Shown in pieces: positions 32,483 to 42,016 of a stretch of 64,000 nt of DNA. Source of the DNA: UBA8828 sp964510855 (GTDB lineage: Bacteria > Verrucomicrobiota > Verrucomicrobiia > Opitutales > UBA953); assembly GCA_964510855.1 (NCBI GenBank), contig CAZEDB010000005.1, positions 25,125 through 89,124 of the forward strand, in the 5' to 3' direction. The notes under the pieces were generated by a model that saw only the letters and a list, made by a program, of their open reading frames with translations, made no database searches and was not told the origin of the DNA. Numbering within the stretch: the first letter of the stretch is position 1; each line of letters opens with the position of its first letter. A program made the position numbers and the translations under genes.

Positions 32483-34714
32483 TCAGCGAGCAGGAATACC
32501 TGCAGTTACTTTAGGAGGGGTCGTACCAGCGGCGGTGGCAGGAGGCAACTGACCAGCCCATTCTGCGGCAATCCGTAAAGCCTCGCGCAAGGGGATATCA
32601 ACCTCAGGCCAAGTTTCGTCGGCAAACGAGAGGCGTTGGCGCGAGAGTCGCTTAGATGCTTTTTGCCACTCAGGGTCGGTGGCCTTCTCCTCTTTTAGTG
32701 CGGCTTCAAGTTTGATATCTTGAGCGGCGAAGTCGGTTTTATTTAAAACCTCGAGTTGCTGGCGCACATGATCACGGAAGGCGAGGTCGGCCACACGTTC
32801 GTCGCGGCGCGAAGCTAAAGCCAAGGGAACTTCTTTACGATTAAAGCGCGTCTTAACCCATTCAAGGATACGAGCATGGACAGTAAACTCAGGGAGCTCA
32901 GCTTGGCGACGGCGACTCGATTCAGCTAGGCCTTTAACTAAAGCAGGGCTGATTGGAGCGCGAAGCCAAGCCCCCGTATCAGGTTGGCTAAACAGGGGCG
33001 CAACCGCGTCCCAGGGCAGAGGGTTATCGAGATCAGATTCCGCAACCGGGAGAACTGAGAAAACGGAGGGAACGAAAATATCGGCGGGAACGCCTTTTAA
33101 CTGAATCGAAGAACCGCTCGGGCCGTACCACTTTTGAATGGTAACTTTTACGCCGGACTTAAGCGTCCGATCAATACGGGCAAGTTCGAGAATGTTTTGT
33201 ACCGTACCCTTACCGTGCGTGGTAGGGTCGCCGACAATGAGGGCGCGTTGATGATCGCGTAAGGCGCCAGCAACAATTTCAGAGGCCGAAGCTGAAGCCT
33301 TCGAAGTTAAAACCATGAGAGGGCCATCCCATGCCACCTTACCGCCATCATCATCACGGAAAGTTTCTGCCCTTCCATTACTGTCGCGAATTTGCACCAC
33401 GGGGCCTCCAGGAATAAAAAGCCCGGTGACGCCAATCGCTTCACCCAATAGACCGCCCCCGTTGCGACGGAGGTCAAGAATGAGGGCCTGCATGCCCAGG
33501 GCGCGCAACTTAACTATCAATTCTTCCACATCGTTGGTGGGCGTGGCCTTATCTTTGCCCTCAGCACCATAGAATGCAGGCAGATCAATCACGCCGATAG
33601 CGATGGTACGACTGCCATAAGGGACCTCCATGAGGCGAGCGGAGGCGAGTTGACCGATAAGTTTAATGGGGGCGCGCTTGAGGGTGATCTCTTTACGCGG
33701 GCCACCACCTACAGGCTCTAAGACGAGACGAATCGATGTCCCATCTTTACCACGAATGCGTGAGATGGCCTTGTTGAGACGCATGCCGACAATGTCTTCG
33801 AGGGGGCCTTGCGTGCCCTGCCCGACCAAGATAATCCGGTCGCCGCTTTTTGCCCGACCATCCAGAGCCAGCGGGCCGCCGGGCATGACTTCCTTAATGG
33901 TGCAGTAGCCATCTTCATCAGCCAGCGTCGCGCCGATACCAACCAACGAATTGCGCATTTGGATTTCGAACTCTTCCAAGGACTGACGACTAAAGAAGGA
34001 AGAATGGGGATCATACTGAGCCGCAACTGCGTTAAGGAAAAATTCTTGGATTTCGTGCGGCTCGTAAGCGAGGTAGCCGGCTACTTTTTCATAGCGTTTA
34101 GCGAGTCGCGTACGGGCTTCAGCGATGCGGGCCTCAGTTAAATTAAGCGATTCAGCCTTTGAGGGGCTGGTCTCGGCCCGGGGCGTTTCACCACCAAAAT
34201 CTTTGTCTTCCCCTAAGGCTTCAGAAAGTAAATCAAGTTGCACGCGCTGACGCCAAAGGCTCTCAGACTCAGCAGCATCTTTAGGCCAAGCTGCTTTGCG
34301 GCGATCGGTCTGAAAGGTTCCCTGGCGGTTAAGGTCAAAGGCGGGGTCCTTAACTAACTTAAGCGCATAGGCTGTCCGCTCGGTGACACGGACTTGGAAG
34401 CGCGCGTAAATTTCAAAAGCTGGGGTGAGGTTGCCGCGTTGAAGATAGAGATCGAGTGAGCCTTCGTAGCGATCACGAAACTCGGCCAGGTCTTCAGCGG
34501 TTAGGTAAAGTTTAGCCCGATCAAGGCTCTCAATGTAGGTTTCTATGATGGCACCGTAATCCAACGAGTCCGCGGGTTTCTTACTTATATGAAGACGCTC
34601 GAGGAGCGCGGTAAGGGCCGTCGACTCCTTGGCCATTGAGGGCTGGGTCGTAAAGCGCGCATCTTGCGCACCAGCGAAGGCGGCAAGCAGGATGAGGGAT
34701 AGGGCAAAGCGCAT
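32483..34714 (-). CDS. prc: C-terminal processing protease Prc/Tsp (S41A)
   Basis: Periplasmic tail-specific serine protease degrading or trimming proteins with hydrophobic C-termini. 743 aa. Signal peptide MRFALSLILLAAFAGAQ; N-terminal helical domain; PDZ domain about 250-345 (SLVGIGATLADEDGYCTIKE, VMPGGPLALDGRAKSGDRII); peptidase core with DLRRNGGGLLGEAIGV, catalytic Ser476 (SKASASASEIVAGAL) and Lys502 (HGKGTVQ), aligned to E. coli Prc Ser430/Lys455; C-terminal DUF3340-like domain. Ten bases separate it from the rhomboid gene upstream. First of several proteases in this stretch. Confidence 0.94.
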   Translation of the reverse strand: MRFALSLILLAAFAGAQDARFTTQPSMAKESTALTALLERLHISKKPADSLDYGAIIETYIESLDRAKLYLTAEDLAEFRDRYEGSLDLYLQRGNLTPAFEIYARFQVRVTERTAYALKLVKDPAFDLNRQGTFQTDRRKAAWPKDAAESESLWRQRVQLDLLSEALGEDKDFGGETPRAETSPSKAESLNLTEARIAEARTRLAKRYEKVAGYLAYEPHEIQEFFLNAVAAQYDPHSSFFSRQSLEEFEIQMRNSLVGIGATLADEDGYCTIKEVMPGGPLALDGRAKSGDRIILVGQGTQGPLEDIVGMRLNKAISRIRGKDGTSIRLVLEPVGGGPRKEITLKRAPIKLIGQLASARLMEVPYGSRTIAIGVIDLPAFYGAEGKDKATPTNDVEELIVKLRALGMQALILDLRRNGGGLLGEAIGVTGLFIPGGPVVQIRDSNGRAETFRDDDGGKVAWDGPLMVLTSKASASASEIVAGALRDHQRALIVGDPTTHGKGTVQNILELARIDRTLKSGVKVTIQKWYGPSGSSIQLKGVPADIFVPSVFSVLPVAESDLDNPLPWDAVAPLFSQPDTGAWLRAPISPALVKGLAESSRRRQAELPEFTVHARILEWVKTRFNRKEVPLALASRRDERVADLAFRDHVRQQLEVLNKTDFAAQDIKLEAALKEEKATDPEWQKASKRLSRQRLSFADETWPEVDIPLREALRIAAEWAGQLPPATAAGTTPPKVTAGIPAR

Positions 34715-34724
34715 GGTACAGAAA

Positions 34725-35609
34725 TTAGCGGAGCCGCTGGCTTAATTCGTCCAATCGTTGACGTTCGTGAGGCGAAAGAGCCCCAAAGCCTTGGGCAGAA
34801 ATTTTATCGAGTAAGGCATCGAGTTCGGCCCGAGGTGAAAGACTAGGAGAAGCCGCCTCAGGAGCAACACTCGAGGCTCGGGCATGGGCAACCACGGGTG
34901 AGCGTTTCTCGACCACTAAAACTCGGAGTTGTGGCGTGGGATTGCGCTCCAGTCGGCGGTTATTCCAAGCTAACAACCACCCCATAATCAAACCGCCGAG
35001 GTGAGCGGAATGGGCAATAGGCGACTCCCAAGCGGGGCGCCAGGTCGACCAATTGTGTTGCGAGGGGAGTTCGCTAAAAATCCAACCGGCAGCAGCGAAA
35101 ACCCAAATGAAGGCGAGGAGCCAGCGGACGCGTAGGGTAACGGGTAAGAAGAAGAAGAGGAGCAAGGTGACGGACTCATCTTCCCGTCCATCTAAACCCA
35201 CCACCATAACCGTCATGACCGCAGCGGAGGCGCCAACGAGTAGGCCACCCGGAGATCCTAATCCGGTGAGATACCATGCGAGAGCGCCGACGAGGGTGCC
35301 AAGGAGGAGGCTGCGGATAAGGGCGGCGCGTCCATGCGTGCCTTCAACCAGCGGCCCTACCCACCAAAGCAGCAGGCCATTCCCGAGCAGATGCCAAAAG
35401 CCATCATGACAGAGCGCATAAGTCAGCCATTGCCAAAATTGCGGGGCGGCAGACGACAATGGTACCCAATCGAGGAAGGCAGTTTTACTAGATTCAGCAA
35501 CTAACTGCAGAATAAAAACACCGACCAACAAACCTAAGACGAGATGGGTTACCGGAGGGGAACTCCCCTCAGGGCCCCCGCGCATGTAGGTGCGGTCGGC
35601 GAGGCCCAT
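34725..35609 (-). CDS. Rhomboid-family intramembrane serine protease
   Basis: 294 aa. About six transmembrane helices (20-215). Catalytic dyad Ser128 in VGASAAVM and His203 in SAHLGGLIMGW; the conserved His73-X3-Asn77 motif in FWHLLGNGLL. After the last helix a cytosolic tail of about 75 residues ends in a small helical module (LDALLDKISAQGFGALSPHE) that also occurs at the end of other bacterial rhomboids. Expected to cleave membrane proteins; the targets are not predictable. Lies between the second clpP and prc, all on one strand with gaps of 7 to 10 bases. Confidence 0.92.
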   Translation of the reverse strand: MGLADRTYMRGGPEGSSPPVTHLVLGLLVGVFILQLVAESSKTAFLDWVPLSSAAPQFWQWLTYALCHDGFWHLLGNGLLLWWVGPLVEGTHGRAALIRSLLLGTLVGALAWYLTGLGSPGGLLVGASAAVMTVMVVGLDGREDESVTLLLFFFLPVTLRVRWLLAFIWVFAAAGWIFSELPSQHNWSTWRPAWESPIAHSAHLGGLIMGWLLAWNNRRLERNPTPQLRVLVVEKRSPVVAHARASSVAPEAASPSLSPRAELDALLDKISAQGFGALSPHERQRLDELSQRLR

Positions 35610-35616
35610 TAGATTT

Positions 35617-36228
35617 TTAGATTTTGGTCACGATGCCATCCGCCAAACCATAATCAATGGCTTCTTGGGCCGTCATGTAGAAATCGCGGTCGGTGTCTTT
35701 CTCAACTTTGGCCAGAGGCTGACCCGAGGCTTGGGCGAGAATGGCGTTAAGTTCACGGCGCATCCGCTCCATCTCTTGGGCTTGAATGTGAATGTCGACC
35801 GCGGGCGCAACAATTCGGCCCATGATTAAGGGCTGGTGGATCATCACTTGCGCATGCGGGAAAAGAAGGCGGTGGCCCTTTTGCTTAGGGGCTTGGAGGA
35901 GAATTGACCCCATCGAAGCGGCCATCCCGCAAACCACGACCTTCACAGGTGAAGTAATGAGGCGGATGGTGTCGTAGATCGCCATGCCGGCGGTGATTGA
36001 GCCCCCAGGGGTGTTGATATAAAAAGTGATGGGTTCACCTGGAGCTACCGCTTCAAGGTAAAGCAAGCGCTCGGTGATGTCGCGCGCGGAGCTATCTTCG
36101 ACTGCACCCCAAAGCGAAAGCTTACGCTGTTCGAGGAACTTGCGCTGAATCAGGGCAGCGACGGGGGTGCCATTCGCTTTTGCAGCCTCAGCTTTTTCAG
36201 GAGTTTCTTCTTCGTCGTCGTGAGCCAT
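35617..36228 (-). CDS. clpP: ATP-dependent Clp protease proteolytic subunit ClpP (copy 2)
   Basis: 203 aa from ATG 36228 (MAHDDEEETPEKAEAAKANG). Triad Ser105 (GMAASMGS), His131 (QVMIHQP) and Asp182 (DTDRDFYM) is intact; no signal peptide, so cytosolic. Differs from copy 1 in a longer, acidic N-terminus of about 25 residues. Bacteria with two ClpP proteins often form mixed rings; whether this one joins ClpX from this window cannot be seen. A longer in-frame start at 36267 adds 13 Pro-rich residues. Confidence 0.94.
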   Translation of the reverse strand: MAHDDEEETPEKAEAAKANGTPVAALIQRKFLEQRKLSLWGAVEDSSARDITERLLYLEAVAPGEPITFYINTPGGSITAGMAIYDTIRLITSPVKVVVCGMAASMGSILLQAPKQKGHRLLFPHAQVMIHQPLIMGRIVAPAVDIHIQAQEMERMRRELNAILAQASGQPLAKVEKDTDRDFYMTAQEAIDYGLADGIVTKI

Positions 36229-36290
36229 GGGAAGGTAAGAGATTGGGAGAGATAGCGGCGGAGGCAAGCGGCGGATGAGCCCTAAACAAA

Positions 36291-36313
36291 AGAGCCCCGA
36301 AATTCGGGGCTCT
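36291..36313 (-). terminator. Rho-independent terminator of the SSS symporter gene
   Basis: AGAGCCCCGAA / TTCGGGGCTCT, an inverted repeat of 11 bases per arm, followed on the minus strand by TTTTGTTT. It lies 17 bases after the symporter stop and before the clpP copy 2 start. Confidence 0.88.
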
Positions 36314-36330
36314 AAATGCGGGATTAAGCT

Positions 36331-38274
36331 TTAGCGGGTGGCCGGAGAGTCGGGCCCGCCGTCGCTATGAGCCCAGAGGCGCTTAATAACCACGAGCAGA
36401 ACCGCACCGCTAACCACCAGAACCGCAAGGCTAGCCCAAGCTAGGGGTGCACGGGTAGAGTCACCTACGGCGTAGAGGAAGTTGCCCAGAGCAAAGAGAC
36501 CCGACCAGATAACAATCACGCCTGAAAACCAGCCGGTGAAAGCGAGGCCAGAGTGATTCGTATCGCGGGTTTCTTCTTCGGTAATACCCGCTTCGGCACG
36601 GAGCGCGGTCCAACCCGGACCCGCTGGCTTAACTTTGCGAACAAAGTTTAGGAGCGTTGCGCGGTCGGTTTGCGGTCCAACATAAGCCACTAATACCCAA
36701 GCAAAGGTGGTTAAACCTACTTGCCATAAAACCACGGTGGCAAAATCGGTGGCGATACCGAGACCATAACTGGTATTTAACCAAACCAAGAAAGGCTTCA
36801 TGCCCACTGAAGTAACGAGTGAAACCGCCATGGCCGTGACCTCACACCAAGCCGAAACACGCCACCAGAACCAACGGGCCAAGTAGAGCATACCCGTACC
36901 GGCACCAATCGAGATTAGTACCTGAAAGGCCTGCTGAGCCGACGTCATGTAGAAACTCAGCAAGGCAGCGAAGACGAAAATCAGGACCGTGCAGGCACGG
37001 CCGGCATTGACGTAATGTTTTTCGGTACCGTCTTTAACCATGAAACGACGGTAGAAATCGTGCACGAGGTAGGAGGCTCCCCAGTTTAAGTGGGTAAGAA
37101 TAGTGGACGAGGTCGCCGCAATCAGACCCGCAATCATTAATCCGAAGAAACCTGAAGGCAGGAACTTCATCATCGCTGCGTAAGCCGAGTCGTGACCGAT
37201 TAATTTAGGATCGGCGTGAGGGAAGGCAGCCTGAATGGAAGCTAAGTCAGGGAAGATAAGGATGGAGCAGAGGGCGCTGATAATCCAGGGCCAAGGACGG
37301 AACACGTAGTGCGCGAGGTTGAAGAACAGCGTACCACCCAAGGAGTCGCGCTCGGACTTAGAAGCCAACATACGCTGCGCAATATACGAACCTCCGCCGG
37401 GCTCGGCACCAGGATACCAATTTGCCCACCAACTAATGGCAATCGGGAGGATGAAAATCATCAGGGCCAGTTCCGACATGGCAAAATTAGGTAATAAATC
37501 GAGGATGGGCTGACCCTTACCATCGATAGTTGAGACGACTGGGACATTAATCTCACCAACTTTTTGATCAACGACCTGTAGGGTAGAAAGTTTCTCAACC
37601 AAGATTTGCAAACCCACCCAAGCACTGTCGGTTTGAGCAAACTTCTGCGCCACCGCTACCAGCGCAAACCACGCTGCGGCAAATACCGCGGTCATCATAA
37701 TAAAGAATTGAATCGTATCGATAATGATAACCCCCCAGAGGCCTGAGTGGGCAGCGAACACTACATTTAGGCCACCGATAGCTAAAATGGTGTAGAGGGG
37801 ATCGAAACCAAAGAGAATGTTGGCAATCTTACAGGCCGCGAGCGTCACCATGCCCATGATGAAGCAATTAAAGAAGAGACCTAAATAAACCGCCCGGAAA
37901 CCTCGTACCACCGAGGCAGCTTGGCCAGAGTAACGGTGCTCGTAGAACTCAAGGTCGGTCATGACCCCCGAGCGACGCCACAGACGAGCGAAGAAAAAGA
38001 CTGTGGCAATACCCGTGAGGGCAAAAGCCCACCACTGCCAGTTACCCGCCACGCCGTAACGGCGAACTTGTTCGGTTACCCAATTAGGTGTGTCAGCCGA
38101 AAAGGTCGTCGCTACCATGGATAAGCCTGCCAACCACCAAGGCACCGAACGTCCAGAGGCAAAGAACTCTGCCGTACTTGAGCCAGAGCGCTTACCTACA
38201 AATAAGGCTGGGATGAAGCAGACTAGAATTGAGCCAATGATAATGGCCCAGTCGAGGAATGTGAGTTCGGGCAT
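36331..38274 (-). CDS. Sodium/solute symporter (SSS family)
   Basis: 647 aa inner-membrane transporter with about 13-14 hydrophobic segments. ATG 38274 begins MPELTFLDWAIIIGSILVCF, the first helix; a longer in-frame start adds a Cys-rich, non-family segment. SSS features: FFASGRSVPWWLAGLSMVAT near residues 30-50, WRRSGVMTDLEFYEHRYSGQ, and FFGLMIAGLIAATSSTILTH in the central Na+-site region. The long cytosolic insertion around 210-260 is typical of solute symporters of this group. Substrate unknown. Confidence 0.93.
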   Translation of the reverse strand: MPELTFLDWAIIIGSILVCFIPALFVGKRSGSSTAEFFASGRSVPWWLAGLSMVATTFSADTPNWVTEQVRRYGVAGNWQWWAFALTGIATVFFFARLWRRSGVMTDLEFYEHRYSGQAASVVRGFRAVYLGLFFNCFIMGMVTLAACKIANILFGFDPLYTILAIGGLNVVFAAHSGLWGVIIIDTIQFFIMMTAVFAAAWFALVAVAQKFAQTDSAWVGLQILVEKLSTLQVVDQKVGEINVPVVSTIDGKGQPILDLLPNFAMSELALMIFILPIAISWWANWYPGAEPGGGSYIAQRMLASKSERDSLGGTLFFNLAHYVFRPWPWIISALCSILIFPDLASIQAAFPHADPKLIGHDSAYAAMMKFLPSGFFGLMIAGLIAATSSTILTHLNWGASYLVHDFYRRFMVKDGTEKHYVNAGRACTVLIFVFAALLSFYMTSAQQAFQVLISIGAGTGMLYLARWFWWRVSAWCEVTAMAVSLVTSVGMKPFLVWLNTSYGLGIATDFATVVLWQVGLTTFAWVLVAYVGPQTDRATLLNFVRKVKPAGPGWTALRAEAGITEEETRDTNHSGLAFTGWFSGVIVIWSGLFALGNFLYAVGDSTRAPLAWASLAVLVVSGAVLLVVIKRLWAHSDGGPDSPATR

Positions 38275-38394
38275 AGGGGTAGGAGAAGCGAAACTGTTGC
38301 GGCAAGATAGGCAACGGGAAATGAACCCCAAACCCCTGCCCTTCAAGCCACCGCCCTCCTTTCATCTGAAGGCTTTCTTCTGAAGCCTATCCCC

Positions 38395-39708
38395 TTATCT
38401 CCCGGTCTGATAAACCCCTTGAGGATCGTAAATCCAATAGGCGTCGAAGGGATTCGTGAGCAGAGGAAGTTCGTAGTAAGCTTTTCCTTGAGCATCCACT
38501 TTGAGCTCAACCCCAAAGGCGGAAGCAGGGCGTGCAGGCTGGGGTTGAGGCTGGGCTGAAGTCGAACGCGCAGGAAGCACATCGAGCACAGATGTTTCTT
38601 CAATGCGGTTCACCACCACATCAACCCACTTGAGTTCCTTAGCGCGGTCACCAAAGGCCTGCCAGTCGCCCGTCGAATCATTGGCGTACATTTGCTTGAT
38701 AAACTCCTCGAGACTGATGCCCATTTTTTGCGCAACTGGGGTAGCGAGGCGTTCGAACCAGCGCTGCACAAAGGCCAGTTGTTCTTTGAGTACTGTCATG
38801 TTCGAGCGGTTAAAAGCCGTGCTTGCTTGGTGGTGCAGAAGAATGGTGTTAGGGTAGCAATACGAGCGCTCCGCCAGGGTGGTAATAACCGCCGCCATCG
38901 AAGCCGCGAACCCCTTGACCACCACGTAGACCGGCGCCTTAGAGGACGCCATGGCCTTTTGAATTTGATAGCCTGCGGCGATTGAACCGCCTGGGGAATT
39001 ATCGATGACAATAAAGATGGGGAATTCGGACGATTGATTGTTGAAGAAGGCAATGCGTTGGCAGACGAAATCCGAAAGCTGATCCGTAACGGGACCGTTC
39101 AAGGGAATGCGGCGGTCGCTAATAACTAAGGTGCCGTCGACTAAAGGGTCTTTAAGATAACGGGGCTGCGCATTCGGCGCAACTTTACGAGCCTCCTCTT
39201 CTTTTTGATAACGAGCGAGGTCGCCATTGATACGTGCTAAGGCGTTGGCGGATTCGAGCTGGAGTTGCTTCGCCTCAATTTCGAGTTCGCGGATGCGATT
39301 ATTTCTTTCAGATAAACGTGCATTAGCCCGCGCTGCTTCGAGAGCCGCCGCACGTTCGAGCCGAGCCTTTTCATCTTCGGCTTCGGCTGCCGCTGCGGTG
39401 GCGCGTGCTGTACGCAGCGCCTTCTCGGCATTGAGTTTAGCGGTCTCAGTTGTAACTTCGGCTAAAGCTTCGTTGCGTTTAGCTTCGGCGAGGGCGAGCT
39501 CAGCTTGGATACGGGCTGCTTCAACTTTTAAGCGTTCGGTTTCCTTTTGCATGGCGCGCAACTCAGGCGCGACCTCGGGGGCAGCGGGCGCGGCAGCGGG
39601 CGCGGCAGCGGGCGCCGTCGGCGTTGCGGGCGTTGCGGGCGCTTGTTGAGCTGTAACCGGCGTTACTAAGAAGGCAGCAAGGGCGAGGAGGCGGAGGGTG
39701 GGGTTCAT
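38395..39708 (-). CDS. Exported coiled-coil ClpP-like serine protease (paralogue B)
   Basis: 437 aa. Signal peptide MNPTLRLLALAAFLVTPVTA (cleavage after residue 20), an Ala/Pro/Thr linker (21-48), a long charged coiled coil of about 130 residues (48-178), then a ClpP/S14 fold (185-370) with IVIDNSPGGSIAAGYQI and a full triad: Ser270 (KGFAASM), His293 (LLHHQAS) and Asp348 (TGDWQAFG). A C-terminal extension of about 65 residues ends in YWIYDPQGVYQTGR. ClpP enzymes are normally cytosolic and AAA+-driven, so export plus coiled coil is unusual. The gene is coupled by ATGA to a close paralogue upstream. Function unknown. Confidence 0.85.
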   Translation of the reverse strand: MNPTLRLLALAAFLVTPVTAQQAPATPATPTAPAAAPAAAPAAPEVAPELRAMQKETERLKVEAARIQAELALAEAKRNEALAEVTTETAKLNAEKALRTARATAAAAEAEDEKARLERAAALEAARANARLSERNNRIRELEIEAKQLQLESANALARINGDLARYQKEEEARKVAPNAQPRYLKDPLVDGTLVISDRRIPLNGPVTDQLSDFVCQRIAFFNNQSSEFPIFIVIDNSPGGSIAAGYQIQKAMASSKAPVYVVVKGFAASMAAVITTLAERSYCYPNTILLHHQASTAFNRSNMTVLKEQLAFVQRWFERLATPVAQKMGISLEEFIKQMYANDSTGDWQAFGDRAKELKWVDVVVNRIEETSVLDVLPARSTSAQPQPQPARPASAFGVELKVDAQGKAYYELPLLTNPFDAYWIYDPQGVYQTGR

Positions 39709-41020
39709 CGGGTAAGTGTAGGGTTAGGATTATAAATTAGCCAAGCATCACCCGGAAGCGCGGGTGGGAGAATTTCTTGGGAAGGACGAGTTGGAGGCGG
39801 GGTGGCGGCAACGCGCGCGGGTTGAGTCGCTGATACGAGCTCGGTGATGCCTTCCTCTTGAATGCGCTCGGCAACTTCCGTCGCCCAGCGCAGCTCGACG
39901 GCTTCTTGGCCAGAAACGCGCCAATCGCCCGTCACACTCGAAGCATACATGCGGGCAACAAAAGCCTCGAGCGTCAGACCCATTTTAGCAGCGACCTCGC
40001 GATTAATTCGATCACACCAAACTTTGCTCCAATCAAAACGCTCCTGGAGCTGACGTAAATTTCCCTGCATACCAAACGAAGGTTGGTGATGCATCAACCA
40101 CGCACCGGGGTAGACAAACGAGCGCGNNNNNNNNNNNNNNNNNNNNNNNNNNNNNNNNNNNNNNNNNNNNNNNNNNNNNNNNNNNNNNNNNNNNNNNNNN
40201 NNNNNNNNNNNNNNNNNNNNNNNNNNCCAAACGAAGGTTGGTGATGCATCAACCACGCACCGGGGTAGACAAACGAGCGCGAAGCTAACGTTGTAATGAC
40301 GGCTGCCATCGAGGCGGCTGACCCCTTGACCACTACATAAACCGGGGCGCGCGAGGTTTCCATGGCGCGCAAGATTTGGTAGCCCGCCATCACCGAGCCG
40401 CCCGGTGAATTATCAATCACGAGAAAAATGGGCGCGGTCGTATTCCGCGCATTATAAAAAGCAATCCGTTCGCAAACAAAGGATGCTAAGGCATCACTGA
40501 CCACTCCATTACAAGGGATGCGACGATCGCTAATGCGCAAGGTGCCGTTTTGTAAGGGCTCAACAGGGTACTCCATTTGCGCACCTGGGATAACGCCTTC
40601 CACCCGACGTTGCGCCGCGAGTTTAGCTAAGCCAGCATCTGCTTTAATTAAACCAAGATTTGCTTCGGCTTGAGCGAGACGGGCGGTGACTTCGAGCTCT
40701 GCGCGAGTAGCGGCTTGGGCAGCATCTTTAGCCGCGACGCGTGCGGCCTCCAGCGCAGCCGTACGCATAAGGGCGAGACGTTCAGCCTCACCCTCAGCAC
40801 CCGATAAATCTTGGAGAGCCGCTCGGCGCGCTGCTTCCGCTTCGAGCCGACGGAACTCATCGGTCTGGGCCCGATCTTTCAGACGCTGATTTAATAAGGT
40901 TACTTCAGCCCGCGCCTTAATCAGCTCAGTCTCTGCCACCACCTTAGGGTCAGGCGCCGACGCAGACGCCGTCGCAAAAAGCACGGCGAACGCCAACAGT
41001 GAGATTAAGGGGTGAACCAT
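39705..41020 (-). CDS. Exported coiled-coil ClpP-like serine protease (paralogue A), crossed by a false scaffold gap
   Basis: Same layout as its neighbour: signal peptide MVHPLISLLAFAVLFATASA, coiled coil about 25-140, ClpP fold with VIDNSPGGSVMAGYQI, Ser237 (KGSAASM), His260 (LMHHQPS) and Asp314 (VTGDWRVS). The 100 N at 40127-40226 are flanked by the same 55 bases. Removing the Ns and one copy (155 bases) joins the two halves in frame, giving 386 aa and one intact gene. The start is ATG 41020 because the signal peptide begins there; the frame is open to 41080 but those residues are not signal-like. Divergent from psd. Confidence 0.83.
40072..40281. other. Assembly gap (100 N) with duplicated 55-base flanks
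   Basis: 40127-40226 is a run of exactly 100 N, the conventional filler for a gap of unknown size. The 55 bases before it (40072-40126) and after it (40227-40281) are identical, so the contigs actually overlap. 55 is a common final k-mer length of short-read assemblers, which explains the length of the overlap. The real sequence is probably continuous, and the window 155 bases too long here. Confidence 0.93.
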
Positions 41021-41083
41021 GAAAGAATGACCTATGGCGAGGATTGAGGTTCCCTCGAACCCTTTTTTCATAAAAAACACTTT

Positions 41084-41986
41084 ATGGCCGCTTTACCTGT
41101 CCATTACCGCAACCGCCTGACCGGGGCGTTGGAGGTGGAGCAAATCTATGGCGAGAGCTGGCTACGCTGGTTATATGAGGGCAACCCCCTGGGCATCCTG
41201 TCTCTCCATGCCCTAGTGAAGCGGGCAGGGTTTTCAGCCTGGTATGGTCGCCAGCAAGATAAACCAGCGAGTGCCGCCAAAGTAGCTCCTTTTATTCGCG
41301 ACTACGGCATCGCGATGGAGGATTTCATCACCCCGCCGGGTGGCTTTGCTACCTTTAATGATTTCTTCTACCGCACCTTAGCGCCGGGAGCACGCCCGAT
41401 TGAGACCGACCCTGCCCTAGCGGTATTCCCGGCTGATGCGCGCCACTTAGGGTTTCAGAATATTTCTACTGCGCCGGGTATTTATGCGAAAGGCCAGCGC
41501 TTCGATGTCGCGCGCTTAGTAGGCGATGCCGCACTGGGCCGACTCTACGCCGAAGGCACGGTGGTGTGTTCGCGTCTTTGCCCAGTGGACTATCATCGCT
41601 TTCACTTCCCTGTCGCCGGCACAGCGAGTGAACCCGTCCTAATCAACGGTTGGCTAGGCTCAGTAAATCCCATCGCTTTGCGTCGCCATCTTGGGTGGCT
41701 TTGGGAAAATAAACGTCAGCGCGTGACCTTGGACGCAGGTCCTTTTGGTAAGGTTACTTTAGTTGCAGTTGGGGCGACCAATGTGGGCGGCATTGTTGAA
41801 ACTTATAAGGCCGGACAGCTCCTAACCAAGGGGGCCGAGCGGGGTTACTTCCGTTTCGGGGGTTCCTGGGTTGCGACCCTTTTTGAGCCCGGGAAAGTCG
41901 TACTTTGTGAGGACTTAACGGCCGCTACCGCCGAAGGCGTCGAATTACTCGCCCGCTTTGGCACACCAATGGCGAGGCTTGCCTGA
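41084..41986 (+). CDS. psd: Phosphatidylserine decarboxylase
   Basis: Makes phosphatidylethanolamine from phosphatidylserine at the inner membrane. 300 aa. The pyruvoyl precursor cleavage site is Gly260-Ser261 in GYFRFGGSWVATLFEPGK (family FGGS variant of LGST). The conserved CPVDYHRFHFPV (His171) and VFPADAR (Asp118) complete the active site. N-terminal TFNDFFYRTLAPGARPI is also typical. Divergent from the exported ClpP-like genes, with 63 bases between the starts. Confidence 0.94.
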   Translation: MAALPVHYRNRLTGALEVEQIYGESWLRWLYEGNPLGILSLHALVKRAGFSAWYGRQQDKPASAAKVAPFIRDYGIAMEDFITPPGGFATFNDFFYRTLAPGARPIETDPALAVFPADARHLGFQNISTAPGIYAKGQRFDVARLVGDAALGRLYAEGTVVCSRLCPVDYHRFHFPVAGTASEPVLINGWLGSVNPIALRRHLGWLWENKRQRVTLDAGPFGKVTLVAVGATNVGGIVETYKAGQLLTKGAERGYFRFGGSWVATLFEPGKVVLCEDLTAATAEGVELLARFGTPMARLA

Positions 41987-42016
41987 TCTAGGGTAAACCC
42001 TAAAGATTCAAAAGTC

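Noticed and set aside
39705..41080. Two separate overlapping genes on either side of the N gap
   Set aside because: The overlap is created by the duplicated 55-base flank; collapsing it gives one intact frame with a complete catalytic triad.
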